Below are positions 34,171 through 43,193 of a DNA stretch of 64,000 nt, piece after piece (positions within the stretch are counted from its first letter, which is position 1; the number at the start of each line of letters is the position of its first letter). The stretch covers positions 9,053 through 73,052 of the forward strand of contig DATIPA010000128.1 of NCBI GenBank assembly GCA_035472475.1, read 5' to 3'. The position numbers and the translations under genes are program-made. The notes under the pieces are model-generated. The model ran no database searches, was not told the DNA's origin, and saw only the letters and a list, made by a program, of their open reading frames with translations. The DNA is from JAFAXD01 sp035472475 (lineage in GTDB: Bacteria > Pseudomonadota > Alphaproteobacteria > Rhizobiales > Xanthobacteraceae).

Positions 34171-35046
34171 TCATTCCCAATAAAGCCGCATCGGGTTGTC
34201 GATCAAAAGCATCTGCTGCAGCGTCCGGGTGGGCGCAATGATCGGAATGCGGTCGACCAGGACGCCGTCATCGGGCGCTTCCTTTTTCATGTTGGGATGC
34301 GGCCAATCGGTTCCCCACAGAACCCGGTCGGGGAAGCGTTCTACCAGCAGCTTGGCGAACGGGGCGACGTCATCATAGGGTGGGCCGGCGACGCTCATAC
34401 GCTCTGGGCAGGTCACCTTGACCCAGAAATTCTCGTGCTCGGCCATCAGCCGGTGGAAGCGCTGGTTCTCGGGATGGTCGACGCCCTTCTTGACGTCGGG
34501 TGTACCCATGTGATCGACCACGACCGTGGTCGGTAGCGCGGTGAAGAACGCCTCAAGGTCGGGCAGGTCCTGCATCTCGAAATAGACCACGATATGCCAG
34601 CCGAGTGGGGCGATCCGGGCGGCGATCCGCTCGAGCACGTCGCGCGGCGTAAAATCAACGAGGCGGCGCACGAAGTTGAAGCGCACGCCTTTCACGCCGG
34701 CGCGATCCATGGCTTTGAGTTCGGCGTCGGTCACCTCTTCGCCGACGAAGGCGACGCCTTTGGCGCGATTGTTGGAGGCCTCGAGCGCGTCGACCATCGC
34801 CCGGTTGTCCTTGCTGTGACAACTGGCCTGCACGATCACATTCCTGTCGAACCCGAGAAAATCGCGCAACGCAAAGAGCCGCTCCTTGGGCGCATCGCAG
34901 GGCGTGTATTTGCGCTCAGGCGCATACGGAAATTTGGCCTCCGGTCCGAACACGTGACAATGCGCGTCAACCGCGCCCATGAGCGGCTCGTAGTGCGGCT
35001 TCGATGGGTTGGGATGAAACGGAATGTAACCGGCACTCATCGACAC
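34171..35046 (-). CDS. ligI: 2-pyrone-4,6-dicarboxylate hydrolase
   Basis: 291 residues, amidohydrolase (cog3618) fold. HxH in VDAHCHVFGP near residue 30 and the conserved Asp in GTDWPHPN are present; LigI works without bound metal. It opens 2-pyrone-4,6-dicarboxylate to 4-oxalomesaconate, the step after LigC. First gene of the lig operon on the minus strand; the next gene ligA starts 76 bases downstream. LigJ and LigK, which would take the product on to pyruvate and oxaloacetate, are not in the window. Confidence 0.9.
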   Translation of the reverse strand: MSMSAGYIPFHPNPSKPHYEPLMGAVDAHCHVFGPEAKFPYAPERKYTPCDAPKERLFALRDFLGFDRNVIVQASCHSKDNRAMVDALEASNNRAKGVAFVGEEVTDAELKAMDRAGVKGVRFNFVRRLVDFTPRDVLERIAARIAPLGWHIVVYFEMQDLPDLEAFFTALPTTVVVDHMGTPDVKKGVDHPENQRFHRLMAEHENFWVKVTCPERMSVAGPPYDDVAPFAKLLVERFPDRVLWGTDWPHPNMKKEAPDDGVLVDRIPIIAPTRTLQQMLLIDNPMRLYWE

Positions 35047-35156
35047 GACGGAATCTCCACTTAAATTGACGCCGCCGTTGTACCCCAGATGACGCGCCGC
35101 GCAACGCGGGACGGCCGTTTTACGGTTTTGGTGCCCTTCATACGGGCTAGCAGCGC

Positions 35157-36362
35157 CTACACTCGCTCAAGCGCGAGCGAAACCCCCTGCCCGACGCCGA
35201 CGCACATAGTGGCGAGCCCACGTTTGCCCTTGATCACGTCGAGCTGATGCGCGGCGGTCAGTGCGAGCCGTGTGCCAGACATGCCGAGCGGATGGCCAAG
35301 CGCAATCGCACCGCCATTCGGATTGACGTGATCGGCATCATCGGCAACGCCGAGCTGGCGCAGGCAGGCGAGCGCCTGGGAGGCGAACGCTTCGTTGAGC
35401 TCGATCACGTCGAAGTCCCCGATCCGGATACCGAGCCGTGCCATCAGTTTCTGGGTCGATGGCACGGGGCCGATGCCCATGATGCGCGGCGGTACCCCGG
35501 CCGACGCCATGCCCAGAATGCGTGCACGCGGTGTCAGTCCGTGACGCTTCGCCGCCTCCGCCGAGGCGACGATCATTGCGGCGGCGCCGTCGTTCACACC
35601 GGATGCGTTGCCGGCGGTCACGGTGCCGGGCGTGCGAAATGGTGTTTTGAGCTTTTCCAATGCTGCAAGCGTCGTGTCGGGGCGTGGGTGCTCGTCCTTG
35701 TCGACTATGATCGGGCCCGCCTTCCCGCCCGGCGCCTCGACCGCCACGATTTCGGCAGTGAAATAGCCGGACGCCATGGCCTTGCCGGCGCGCTGCTGCG
35801 ACTGGTACGCGAAGGCATCCTGGTCCTTGCGTCCGACCTGGAATTCCTCGGCCACGTTCTCACCGGTTTCCGGCATCTGATCGACGCCGTACTGGGCCTT
35901 CATCAGCGGATTGATGAAGCGCCAGCCTATGGTGGTATCGAAGGTTTCGTTGGTACGGGAAAACGCCTCGGTCGCCTTGCCGGTGACGAACGGCGCCCGT
36001 GTCATCGACTCCACCCCGCCCGCGATGGCGAGATCGATCTCGCCGGCCTTGATCGCCTGCGCGGCGGCGCCGACGGCGTTGAGGCCGGACGCGCACAAGC
36101 GATTGATGGTCAGCCCGGGAATCGTGTCGGGTAGACCGGCGAGCAGCAGTGCCATGCGAGCGACGTTGCGGTTGTCTTCGCCCGCCTGATTGGCGCAGCC
36201 GAAGTAAACCTCGTCGACCTGCGACCAGTCGACCTTCGGATTGCGCTTGATCAAAGCCTTGATCGGAACCGCCGCAAGATCGTCGGTGCGGACTTTCGCG
36301 AGTGCGCCGCCATATCGGCCGATCGGGGTGCGGACCGCGTCACAAATGAAAGCTTCGCCCAT
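35157..36362 (-). CDS. pcaF: Beta-ketoadipyl-CoA thiolase
   Basis: 401 residues. Catalytic Cys90 in NRLCASGLNAVG, His in ALGHPLG and C-terminal Cys in MCVGVGQG. It cleaves 3-oxoadipyl-CoA into succinyl-CoA and acetyl-CoA. AGGAG precedes the start at 36362; a longer frame to 36488 has no support. It follows pcaJ by 8 bases, giving the order pcaI, pcaJ, pcaF. It could also thiolyse the 3-keto intermediate made from cinnamoyl-CoAs by the divergent gene set. Confidence 0.92.
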   Translation of the reverse strand: MGEAFICDAVRTPIGRYGGALAKVRTDDLAAVPIKALIKRNPKVDWSQVDEVYFGCANQAGEDNRNVARMALLLAGLPDTIPGLTINRLCASGLNAVGAAAQAIKAGEIDLAIAGGVESMTRAPFVTGKATEAFSRTNETFDTTIGWRFINPLMKAQYGVDQMPETGENVAEEFQVGRKDQDAFAYQSQQRAGKAMASGYFTAEIVAVEAPGGKAGPIIVDKDEHPRPDTTLAALEKLKTPFRTPGTVTAGNASGVNDGAAAMIVASAEAAKRHGLTPRARILGMASAGVPPRIMGIGPVPSTQKLMARLGIRIGDFDVIELNEAFASQALACLRQLGVADDADHVNPNGGAIALGHPLGMSGTRLALTAAHQLDVIKGKRGLATMCVGVGQGVSLALERV

Positions 36363-36370
36363 GACAACTC

Positions 36371-37144
36371 CTAAGCTTGGTCGCCGTGCGCGCGCTTGGT
36401 GCGGGCGTGGAGCTCGCGCAGCGCCGCAAGCTCGTCGGCACGTGGTTCCGGCGTCTTGGCGACCGCATTGGCATAACGCACGCGCCAACCGGTATTGGCT
36501 TCGATCTGGTCGCGGGTGACGCCGGGATGAATCGAGGTCACCGTCATTTCCTTGCTCTGCGGATCGGGCTCGAAGACACAGAGATCGGTGATCAGCCGGG
36601 TCGGCCCCTTGGTGGCGACGCCGAGCTTCTCGCGATAGGCGCCACCCTCGCCGTGCCCGAGCGAGGTGAAAAAGTCGAGCTTCTCGACAAAGCCGCGTTT
36701 GCCCTGGGTCATGATGATGAAGATCTCACCACATGAGGTTGCAATTTCGGGTGCGCCGCCGCCGCCCGGCAGGCGCACCTTGGGCTTGTCGTAGGGACCG
36801 ACGACCGTGGTGTTGAGGTTGGCGTATTTGTCGATCTGGGCGCCGCCCAGAAATCCTATGGTGATACGACCGCCCTGCAGCCAGTAGCGGAACATCTCCG
36901 GCACGCTCACGGTGGTGAGCGCGGTCTCGCAGAGCTCACCGTCGCCGATCGAAAGCGGCAGGATGCTGGGCTTGGTGGCGATCGTGCCGGACTCGTAGAT
37001 GAGGGTGATGTCGGGCGCATGGGTCAGCCGTGCGAGGTTGCAGGCTGCCGAGGGCTGACCAATGCCCACGAAACAGACGTCGGTCGACTTCAACGCGCGC
37101 GCGGCAGCGACCGTCATCATCTCGCTGGGAGTGTAACTCGCCAT
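36371..37144 (-). CDS. pcaJ: 3-oxoadipate CoA-transferase, subunit B
   Basis: 257 residues, family I CoA-transferase beta subunit. The catalytic Glu is in LIYESGTIA, and GGAQIDKYANLNTT plus PGGGGAPEIATSC are family blocks. With PcaI it moves CoA from succinyl-CoA to 3-oxoadipate. It starts 8 bases after the pcaI stop and is followed directly by pcaF, so all three are in one transcript. Related glutaconate CoA-transferases have similar sequence; the adjoining thiolase and maleylacetate reductase favour 3-oxoadipate. Confidence 0.88.
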   Translation of the reverse strand: MASYTPSEMMTVAAARALKSTDVCFVGIGQPSAACNLARLTHAPDITLIYESGTIATKPSILPLSIGDGELCETALTTVSVPEMFRYWLQGGRITIGFLGGAQIDKYANLNTTVVGPYDKPKVRLPGGGGAPEIATSCGEIFIIMTQGKRGFVEKLDFFTSLGHGEGGAYREKLGVATKGPTRLITDLCVFEPDPQSKEMTVTSIHPGVTRDQIEANTGWRVRYANAVAKTPEPRADELAALRELHARTKRAHGDQA

Positions 37145-37151
37145 CGCCGTC

Positions 37152-38006
37152 TCACGCCGCTGCCAGCCGTTGCCGCTGGGCGGCGAACACCTCGGGACCC
37201 TTCTCCAGCACGTTTGCTTTCATCCAGGTGAGAAAGCCGTCGCGATCGCGGGCGATGGCGTCCCAAGCCTTATAATAGGCATTGTCGCGCATGTAGTAGC
37301 CGTGCGCATAGGAGGGATGCGCACCTCCAGGGACCACCGCGATCGCGGTGACGGTCCAGGCCGGCAGGATGGTCGCATTCAGCGAGCGCGGGGAGAACTC
37401 GTCCACGATCTCCTCCACGGTCACGAGCGAGCGCTTGGCGGCGAGCACGGCGTGCTTTTGCACCCCGACGATCCCCACCATGAGCACATTGCCGGCACGG
37501 TCCGCCTTCTGGGCATGAATGACGGCCACGTCCGGTCGGAGCGATGGGATCGCGGCCAGCTGTTCGCCCGTGAACGGACAGGTGATGTGCTTGATGTTGA
37601 AATTGACCTTCGGCAAGTCCACACCGATGTAGCCGCGAAAAATCGCACACGGCAGCCCGGCCGCGCCGGCCTCATAGGCGTTGGCCATAGCGGCGTGCGA
37701 GTGCTCTTCGATCTCGAGCGGGTGCGGCCAGCCGTTCTCGACCGCGTCGCGCATGCGATGCAGCGAACCGACCCCCGGATTGCCGCCCCAGGAAAACATC
37801 AGCTTGTCCGCGCAGCCCATCCCGATGAGCTGGTCGTAGATAATGTCCGGCGTCATGCGGATTAGATCGAGGTGCTTGCGGCGTTGGCGGATCACCTCGT
37901 GGCCGGCCGCATGCGGGATCAAATGGGTGAACCCTTCCATCGCGACGCTATCGCCGTCACGGACGGTCACTTCCACCGCTTCGGCAAGAGTTAGAACCTG
38001 CGACAT
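37152..38006 (-). CDS. pcaI: 3-oxoadipate CoA-transferase, subunit A
   Basis: 284 residues, family I CoA-transferase alpha subunit: DGDSVAMEGFTHLIPHAAGH at the N-terminus, MLMFSWGGNPGVGSLHR-like block (here LMFSWGGNPG) and GADVAVIHAQKADRAGN (here DVAVIHAQKADRAGN). Partner of PcaJ. It lies 83 bases downstream of the maleylacetate reductase gene on the same strand; the two may share a promoter. The product, 3-oxoadipate, is exactly what maleylacetate reductase makes, so the four genes form a complete lower pathway. Confidence 0.88.
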   Translation of the reverse strand: MSQVLTLAEAVEVTVRDGDSVAMEGFTHLIPHAAGHEVIRQRRKHLDLIRMTPDIIYDQLIGMGCADKLMFSWGGNPGVGSLHRMRDAVENGWPHPLEIEEHSHAAMANAYEAGAAGLPCAIFRGYIGVDLPKVNFNIKHITCPFTGEQLAAIPSLRPDVAVIHAQKADRAGNVLMVGIVGVQKHAVLAAKRSLVTVEEIVDEFSPRSLNATILPAWTVTAIAVVPGGAHPSYAHGYYMRDNAYYKAWDAIARDRDGFLTWMKANVLEKGPEVFAAQRQRLAAA

Positions 38007-38089
38007 CGGCGTTTCCCAGAGCTCCAGCTGTTAGTTGCGGGGCATCATAGGCACTGGTCGGGATATCTCAATCGTCTTGGCCGCGCGCC

Positions 38090-39148
38090 TCAGTGAGGGC
38101 GGCGGCCGTGATAGGCGTCGTCGAGCAGCGCGCGAATGGCAGCGCGATCGATCGGGCGCGGATTGAAATAAGGTGCGGTGGTCGCAAGCTCGGCGGCACG
38201 ATCAAGCTCGGTCTCCTTCATCCCGATGTCCTTGAGCGCCAGCGGCGCCCCGAGAGCTTGCATCAAGTCATAGATTCCTTGGGCGGCTTGCGGCGCTGCG
38301 AGCGCCCGTTCCACGCGCTGCATGGCCCCGGGCGCAGCGGCCGCATTATAGGCAAGCGCGTGCGGCAGCACGACGGTATGGATCTCGGCGTGCGGCAAGT
38401 TCCAAGTCCCGCCCAGCACATGGCAGAGCTTGTGATGCAACGCCATGCCGACCGCACCGAGAACTGCGCCGCACAACCATGCTCCATACAGGCATTCGCC
38501 GCGGGCATTCAAATCCTGCGGCTGCTTCACAATCGCGGGCAGACCCTGCGCGAGCGCGCGGATGCCGTCTTCCGCCATAAGGCTCATGATCGGATTTGCA
38601 TCCTCCGCATAGAGGCCTTCGGCCGCGTGGGCGATGGCATTGAAGCCGCTTGTCACCGAGAGGCTAACCGGAAGACGCACGGTCAGCGTTGGATCGTAGA
38701 TCACGGTTTTCGGCAGTACGGTACGGTCGCGGCCGGTTTTCTTGAGACCCGCCTCGGTGAGACCGTAGATCGGCGTCATCTCGGAGCCCGCGTAAGTCGT
38801 GGGGATGGCGAGGATCGGCAGCGCGGATTCAAGAGCGATCGCCTTGCCCAACCCGGTCGTGGAGCCTCCACCGATCGCAACCGCACAGTCGGCGCCCAGG
38901 CGTTTGGCTTCAGCGCGCGCCTCGCGCGCAATCTCGATCGGCACGTGCATGACGGCGCGCGCAAACACCCCGGCGCAACGCGTGCCCAGCCGGCGCGCCA
39001 CGTCCTCCGCCTGTGCCTTCTGTTCGGGCGTCGACAGGACCAGGGCGCGATGAGCGCTGAGGAGCTCGATCTCGCGCGGCAGGAGATCGAGTGCACCGAT
39101 ACCGAATACGACCCGTCCAGGCAGCTGGGTGTAGGTGAAAGATCGCAT
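38090..39148 (-). CDS. Maleylacetate reductase (iron-containing alcohol dehydrogenase family)
   Basis: 352 residues from MRSFTYTQLPGRV at 39148. GGGSTTGLGKAIAL (nucleotide binding), IPTTYAGSEMTPI and HHKLCHVLGGTWNLPHAEIH are hallmarks of maleylacetate reductases (TftE, MacA, PnpE). It reduces maleylacetate to 3-oxoadipate with NAD(P)H. Maleylacetate comes from hydroxyquinol or chlorocatechol ring cleavage, yet no hydroxyquinol dioxygenase is in the window. It is divergent from the hydratase gene; the 98-base gap between them should contain both promoters. Confidence 0.9.
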   Translation of the reverse strand: MRSFTYTQLPGRVVFGIGALDLLPREIELLSAHRALVLSTPEQKAQAEDVARRLGTRCAGVFARAVMHVPIEIAREARAEAKRLGADCAVAIGGGSTTGLGKAIALESALPILAIPTTYAGSEMTPIYGLTEAGLKKTGRDRTVLPKTVIYDPTLTVRLPVSLSVTSGFNAIAHAAEGLYAEDANPIMSLMAEDGIRALAQGLPAIVKQPQDLNARGECLYGAWLCGAVLGAVGMALHHKLCHVLGGTWNLPHAEIHTVVLPHALAYNAAAAPGAMQRVERALAAPQAAQGIYDLMQALGAPLALKDIGMKETELDRAAELATTAPYFNPRPIDRAAIRALLDDAYHGRRPH

Positions 39149-39246
39149 CCGCCACTCCGTCGCAAAACCCCTACCCCGACAGCTTGACCCGGTTGGGGAG
39201 AGATGCCATCCAAAATGCCTGTTCTCCACGGCCCGGTGAACGAGCA

Positions 39247-40047
39247 ATGTCGGGTTCAACCTCGGGTTCTGGCACGTTGCCATCCTCCTTGCACGCCGAA
39301 ACCCGCGATGAGATCGCGATTCTGCGGCTCAACCGCGCGGAGAAACGAAACGCGCTTAACGACGAGACCGTGCTCGGGATCGAGACGTTCTTCAATCACC
39401 TGCCCAAAAGCGTGAAAGCCGTGGTGCTGCACGGCGACGGCGATCATTTCTCGGCCGGTCTCGACCTCTCGAACCTGCGCTCGCACAGCATCGAGGAGGC
39501 GGTTCGCCACTCTGGCCTCTGGCATCGCGTGTTCGACAAGATCGAGTTTGGCGAGGTACCGGTGGTCGCGGTGATGCATGGCGCCGTCGTCGGCGGGGGT
39601 CTGGAGCTCGCGGCCGCGACCCACGTGCGGGTCGCGGAACGCAAGACCTACTATGCGCTCCCCGAGGGCACGCGCGGCATTTTTGTCGGCGGCGGCGGCT
39701 CGGTGCGGATCCCGCGGCTGATCGGCATCTCGCGCATGATGGACATGATGCTGACCGGGCATGTTCTCACCGACGAGGAAGGCCAAGCTCTCAGTCTCTC
39801 GCATTATCTGGTCGAACCCGGCGAAGGACTCGCGAAGGGGATCGAGCTTGCGACCCGCATTGCCGGCAACGCGTTCCTGACCAACTTCGCCGTCGTGCAC
39901 GCGCTGCCGCGCATCGCCGAGCAGGATCGCGCCTCCGGCTACGTCATGGAGGGCCTGATGGCCGCGATCGCGGGCGGCGGCGAAGAGGCCAAAGCGCGCG
40001 TGAAGGCATTCCTGGAAAAGCGCGGCCCAAAAGTTGCGCGCGGCTGA
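39247..40047 (+). CDS. Enoyl-CoA hydratase/isomerase (crotonase) family protein
   Basis: 266 residues. Oxyanion-hole segments LHGDGDHFSAGLDLS and MHGAVVGGGLELAA, and both catalytic Glu positions (GGGLELAA; ALPEGTRGIF) are kept. First gene of the plus-strand cluster, 4 bases before the acyl-CoA ligase. In ferulate catabolism this family either hydrates feruloyl-CoA or, as hydratase/lyase, also releases vanillin. The presence of a 3-hydroxyacyl-CoA-dehydrogenase-like SDR downstream and the lack of a vanillin dehydrogenase favour simple hydration here. Confidence 0.88.
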   Translation: MSGSTSGSGTLPSSLHAETRDEIAILRLNRAEKRNALNDETVLGIETFFNHLPKSVKAVVLHGDGDHFSAGLDLSNLRSHSIEEAVRHSGLWHRVFDKIEFGEVPVVAVMHGAVVGGGLELAAATHVRVAERKTYYALPEGTRGIFVGGGGSVRIPRLIGISRMMDMMLTGHVLTDEEGQALSLSHYLVEPGEGLAKGIELATRIAGNAFLTNFAVVHALPRIAEQDRASGYVMEGLMAAIAGGGEEAKARVKAFLEKRGPKVARG

Positions 40048-40051
40048 CCCA

Positions 40052-41902
40052 ATGCAATCGGTGCTTCATCGCGATCCGGATGTGGCATCCGCGCAACCGG
40101 TGCGGCTCGGTCCGCGCGATTTCGTACTCGATCGCAAGAACGACGGCACGATCTACATCCGCTCGCCGCACAAGCTCGATCCTTATCCGGACAAGCTCAC
40201 CGAACGCCTGGTGCATTGGGCGACGCGCACTCCCGATACGGTATTCATGGCGGACCGCGTCGAAGGCGGATGGCGCAATACGACCTACGCCGACACGCTC
40301 GCGCGCATCCGCCGCATCGGGGCAGCGTTGCTGAGGCGCAATCTGTCGGCGGAACGCCCGATCGTGATCCTTTCCGGCAACGACCTCGAGCATCAGTGGC
40401 TTTCGCTCGCGGCGATGCACGTCGGCGTTCCATACGCGCCGGTGTCGCCGGCCTATTCGCTGCTCTCGCGCGACTTTGCGAACCTCAAATACATCTTCAA
40501 GCTGCTCACGCCGGGGCTGGTGTTCGTGACCGACGGCGCGATGTTTGCGCGCGCGATTGCGAGCGTGGTTCCGTCCGACGTCGAACTCGTGGTGGTGCGC
40601 AACCCGCCTTCCAGCCGGGCCTCGACTGCTTTCGCCGAGTTCGTCGACGCAAGCCCAGATGCCGCGGTTGATGCCGCCTACGCAGGCCTCGGTCCCGACA
40701 CCGTCGTCAAGTTCATGTTCACGTCGGGCTCGACCGGTCACCCCAAAGGCGTGATCAACACCCAGCGCATGCTCTGCAGCAATCAGGCCATGATTCTCTC
40801 GGCGTTGCGCTATTTCGAGGATGAGCCGCCGGTCGTGCTCGACTGGGCGCCGTGGCACCACACCGCCGGCGGCAATCACGACGTTTATCTGGTGCTCTAC
40901 AACGGCGGCTCGTTCTACGTCGACGACGGCAAACCGATGCCGGGCGCAATCGAGGCGACTGTGCGCAACCTGCGCGACGTCTCGCCGACCTGGTACTTCA
41001 ACGTGCCGAAAGGGTTTGAGGCGCTGCTGCCTTATCTGCAGCGCGACCTCAACTTGCGGCTTTCGTTTTTCCGGAACCTCAAGGTGCTGTGGTACGCAGC
41101 GGCGGGCGTGTCTCAGTACATCAGCGACGAGTACCAGCGCATGGCGCTCGAAACGGTCGGCAGGCGAATCCCGTTTCTGACCGGTCTCGGTTCAACCGAA
41201 ACCGCACCATTCGCCATTGGCCGCACGTGGCTGGCCGAACGCGCCGCCAACATCGGACTGCCCGGCCCCGGCCTCGAGCTCAAGCTCGTTCCAAGCGGCG
41301 GCAAGCTCGAAGCGCGCCTGCGCGGGCCCAACATCACGCCCGGCTATTGGCGCGAACCCGACCTCACCGCCAACGCTTATGACGAAGAAGGGTATTACAA
41401 GCTCGGAGACGCGCTCGCGCTCGAAGATCCGGCGGACCCGGGCAAGGGACTGGTGTTCGACGGGCGTATCGCCGAAGACTTCAAGCTCGCGACCGGCACT
41501 TGGGTTGCGACCGGCCGCCTGCGCGCACGCATGATCGACGCCTTCGCGCCCTACCTTCGCGACGCGGTGCTGACCGGCCCCGATCGCGACGATCTTGGCG
41601 CGCTGCTGTTTCCCGACCCGGTTGCCTGTCGTGCGCTCGCGCCGGACGTCCCCGGCGATACCGCCGAGCTCTTGGCCGACCCGCGTGTGCGCGCCGAATT
41701 TCAGAAGCGGCTCGATGCCCTTGCCAAGGAGGCAACCGGCTCCTCCAACCGTGTGGTGCGCGCCATGCTGATGACAGAACCGCCCTCGCTCGACGCCGGT
41801 GAAGCAACCGACAAAGGCTCAATCAATCAGCGCAACGTGCTCAAGAGCCGCGCCGCGCTGGTGCAGGAACTCTACGATGAGCCGCTGTCCCGCGCATCAT
41901 AA
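40052..41902 (+). CDS. fcs: Feruloyl-CoA synthase-like acyl-CoA ligase
   Basis: 616 residues, ANL superfamily. The AMP-binding P-loop is MFTSGSTGHPKG (near residue 222). Other motifs are WAPWHHTAGGNHD, GLGSTETAPF, GYYKLGDA and the C-terminal KGSINQRNVL with the catalytic Lys. The long form with this W-H-H motif is typical of Fcs-type ligases that activate ferulate, p-coumarate or caffeate with ATP and CoA. It starts 4 bases after the hydratase stop. The exact substrate is not proved by sequence. Confidence 0.85.
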   Translation: MQSVLHRDPDVASAQPVRLGPRDFVLDRKNDGTIYIRSPHKLDPYPDKLTERLVHWATRTPDTVFMADRVEGGWRNTTYADTLARIRRIGAALLRRNLSAERPIVILSGNDLEHQWLSLAAMHVGVPYAPVSPAYSLLSRDFANLKYIFKLLTPGLVFVTDGAMFARAIASVVPSDVELVVVRNPPSSRASTAFAEFVDASPDAAVDAAYAGLGPDTVVKFMFTSGSTGHPKGVINTQRMLCSNQAMILSALRYFEDEPPVVLDWAPWHHTAGGNHDVYLVLYNGGSFYVDDGKPMPGAIEATVRNLRDVSPTWYFNVPKGFEALLPYLQRDLNLRLSFFRNLKVLWYAAAGVSQYISDEYQRMALETVGRRIPFLTGLGSTETAPFAIGRTWLAERAANIGLPGPGLELKLVPSGGKLEARLRGPNITPGYWREPDLTANAYDEEGYYKLGDALALEDPADPGKGLVFDGRIAEDFKLATGTWVATGRLRARMIDAFAPYLRDAVLTGPDRDDLGALLFPDPVACRALAPDVPGDTAELLADPRVRAEFQKRLDALAKEATGSSNRVVRAMLMTEPPSLDAGEATDKGSINQRNVLKSRAALVQELYDEPLSRAS

Positions 41903-41927
41903 CGATCACTCGACCGAAAGCTTGATC

Positions 41928-42689
41928 ATGAATCCAAAAGGACATGCGGCCCTCATCACCGGCGGAGGCTCCGGTCTCGGAGCCGCCACCGCCGAGGCGC
42001 TCGCCGCCGCCGGCGCCAAAGTTGCGATCCTCGATCTCAACATGGACGCGGCCAAGAACGTCGCGAGCAAGACCGGTGGCATTGCCGTCCACTGCGACGT
42101 CAGCAATGCCGACGCAACGCAAGCCGCCATCAAGGAGGCTCGCGCCAAGCACGGCGCCGCGCGCGTCGTCGTCAACTGTGCCGGCATCGGCGAGGCTAAG
42201 CGCATCGTCGGGCGCGAGGGCCCGATGCCGCTCGCCGAATTCGAGCGCACCATCCGGATCAACTTGATCGGCACGTTCAACACCATGCGGCTTGCGGCAG
42301 CCGACATGCAGGGCCTGCCGGCACTCGATGCCGGCGAGCGCGGGATCATCATCATGACCGCGTCGGTCGCGGCCTACGAAGGCCAGATTGGGCAGGCCGC
42401 ATACTCAGCGTCCAAAGGCGGCGTCGTGGCGCTGGTGCTGCCGGCTGCGCGCGAGCTCTCCCAGTTCGGCATTCGCGTCAACGCGATCGCTCCCGGAATT
42501 TTCCGCACCCCCATGCTGGGCACGCTACGCGAGGATTTTCAGAAAAGCCTCGCCGAGTCGGTGCCGTTCCCCAAACTGCTGGGCGATCCCACCGAGTACG
42601 CGGCGCTTGCCATGCACATGGTCGAGAACCGCTACCTCAACGGCGAGACCGTGCGGCTCGACGGCGCGCTGCGCATGGCGCCACGCTAA
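41928..42689 (+). CDS. SDR-family 3-hydroxyacyl-CoA dehydrogenase (type II-like)
   Basis: 253 residues from MNPKGHAALITG (41928). NAD-binding TGGGSGLG, then CDVSNAD (D for adenine), NCAGIGEAKR, catalytic S in MTASVAAY and YSASKGG. The run PLAEFERTIRINLIGTFNTM resembles mammalian/bacterial type II 3-hydroxyacyl-CoA dehydrogenase (HSD10). In this cluster it is the natural candidate to oxidise 3-hydroxy-3-aryl-propanoyl-CoA to the 3-keto form. It lies 25 bases after fcs and 2 bases before the thioesterase. Confidence 0.88.
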   Translation: MNPKGHAALITGGGSGLGAATAEALAAAGAKVAILDLNMDAAKNVASKTGGIAVHCDVSNADATQAAIKEARAKHGAARVVVNCAGIGEAKRIVGREGPMPLAEFERTIRINLIGTFNTMRLAAADMQGLPALDAGERGIIIMTASVAAYEGQIGQAAYSASKGGVVALVLPAARELSQFGIRVNAIAPGIFRTPMLGTLREDFQKSLAESVPFPKLLGDPTEYAALAMHMVENRYLNGETVRLDGALRMAPR

Positions 42690-42691
42690 CG

Positions 42692-43111
42692 ATGCTAACC
42701 AATTCCCGCCGCGTGACGATCGAGTGGCAGCACTGCGATCCCGCCGGGATCGTGTTCTATCCCCGCTACTTCGCCATGTTCGACACGTCGACCACGATGC
42801 TGTTCGAAAAGGCGCTGGGCATGACCAAATACCAGCTGCTCAAGACGTATGACTTCCTCGGCTATCCGATGGTCGACACCCACATGCGCTTCATGCTGCC
42901 GACCCGATTTGGGGATGAGGTGGAGATCAAGACCACCCTGATCGAGGTCAAGCACTCGAGCTTCACCGTTGAACATCAGATCCTCAAGAGCGGAGAACTC
43001 GCGGTCGAGGGCCGCGATACCAGGGTCTGGATCGTGCACGACCCCGATGATCCGGAAAAATTCAAGGCCAAGCCGATAGCGCCGGAGGTGATCGCGCGGC
43101 TCACCGCATGA
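42692..43111 (+). CDS. 4-hydroxybenzoyl-CoA thioesterase-family hotdog protein
   Basis: 139 residues, single hotdog domain. The nucleophile/base Asp is in WQHCDPAGIVFYPRYFAMFD, the signature of the Pseudomonas 4-hydroxybenzoyl-CoA thioesterase group. It is the fourth gene in the cluster and starts 2 bases after the SDR stop. It would release free 4-hydroxybenzoate, vanillate or protocatechuate from the aroyl-CoA left after thiolysis. No thiolase gene lies on this strand; the nearest is pcaF. Confidence 0.88.
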   Translation: MLTNSRRVTIEWQHCDPAGIVFYPRYFAMFDTSTTMLFEKALGMTKYQLLKTYDFLGYPMVDTHMRFMLPTRFGDEVEIKTTLIEVKHSSFTVEHQILKSGELAVEGRDTRVWIVHDPDDPEKFKAKPIAPEVIARLTA

Positions 43112-43193
43112 GGCACGCCGCCGCGATGGACAGCGGGCGGCCGACCCGCTAACAACCCTGCGCCAACCACAACAACCCGATCACGGAGACCCC

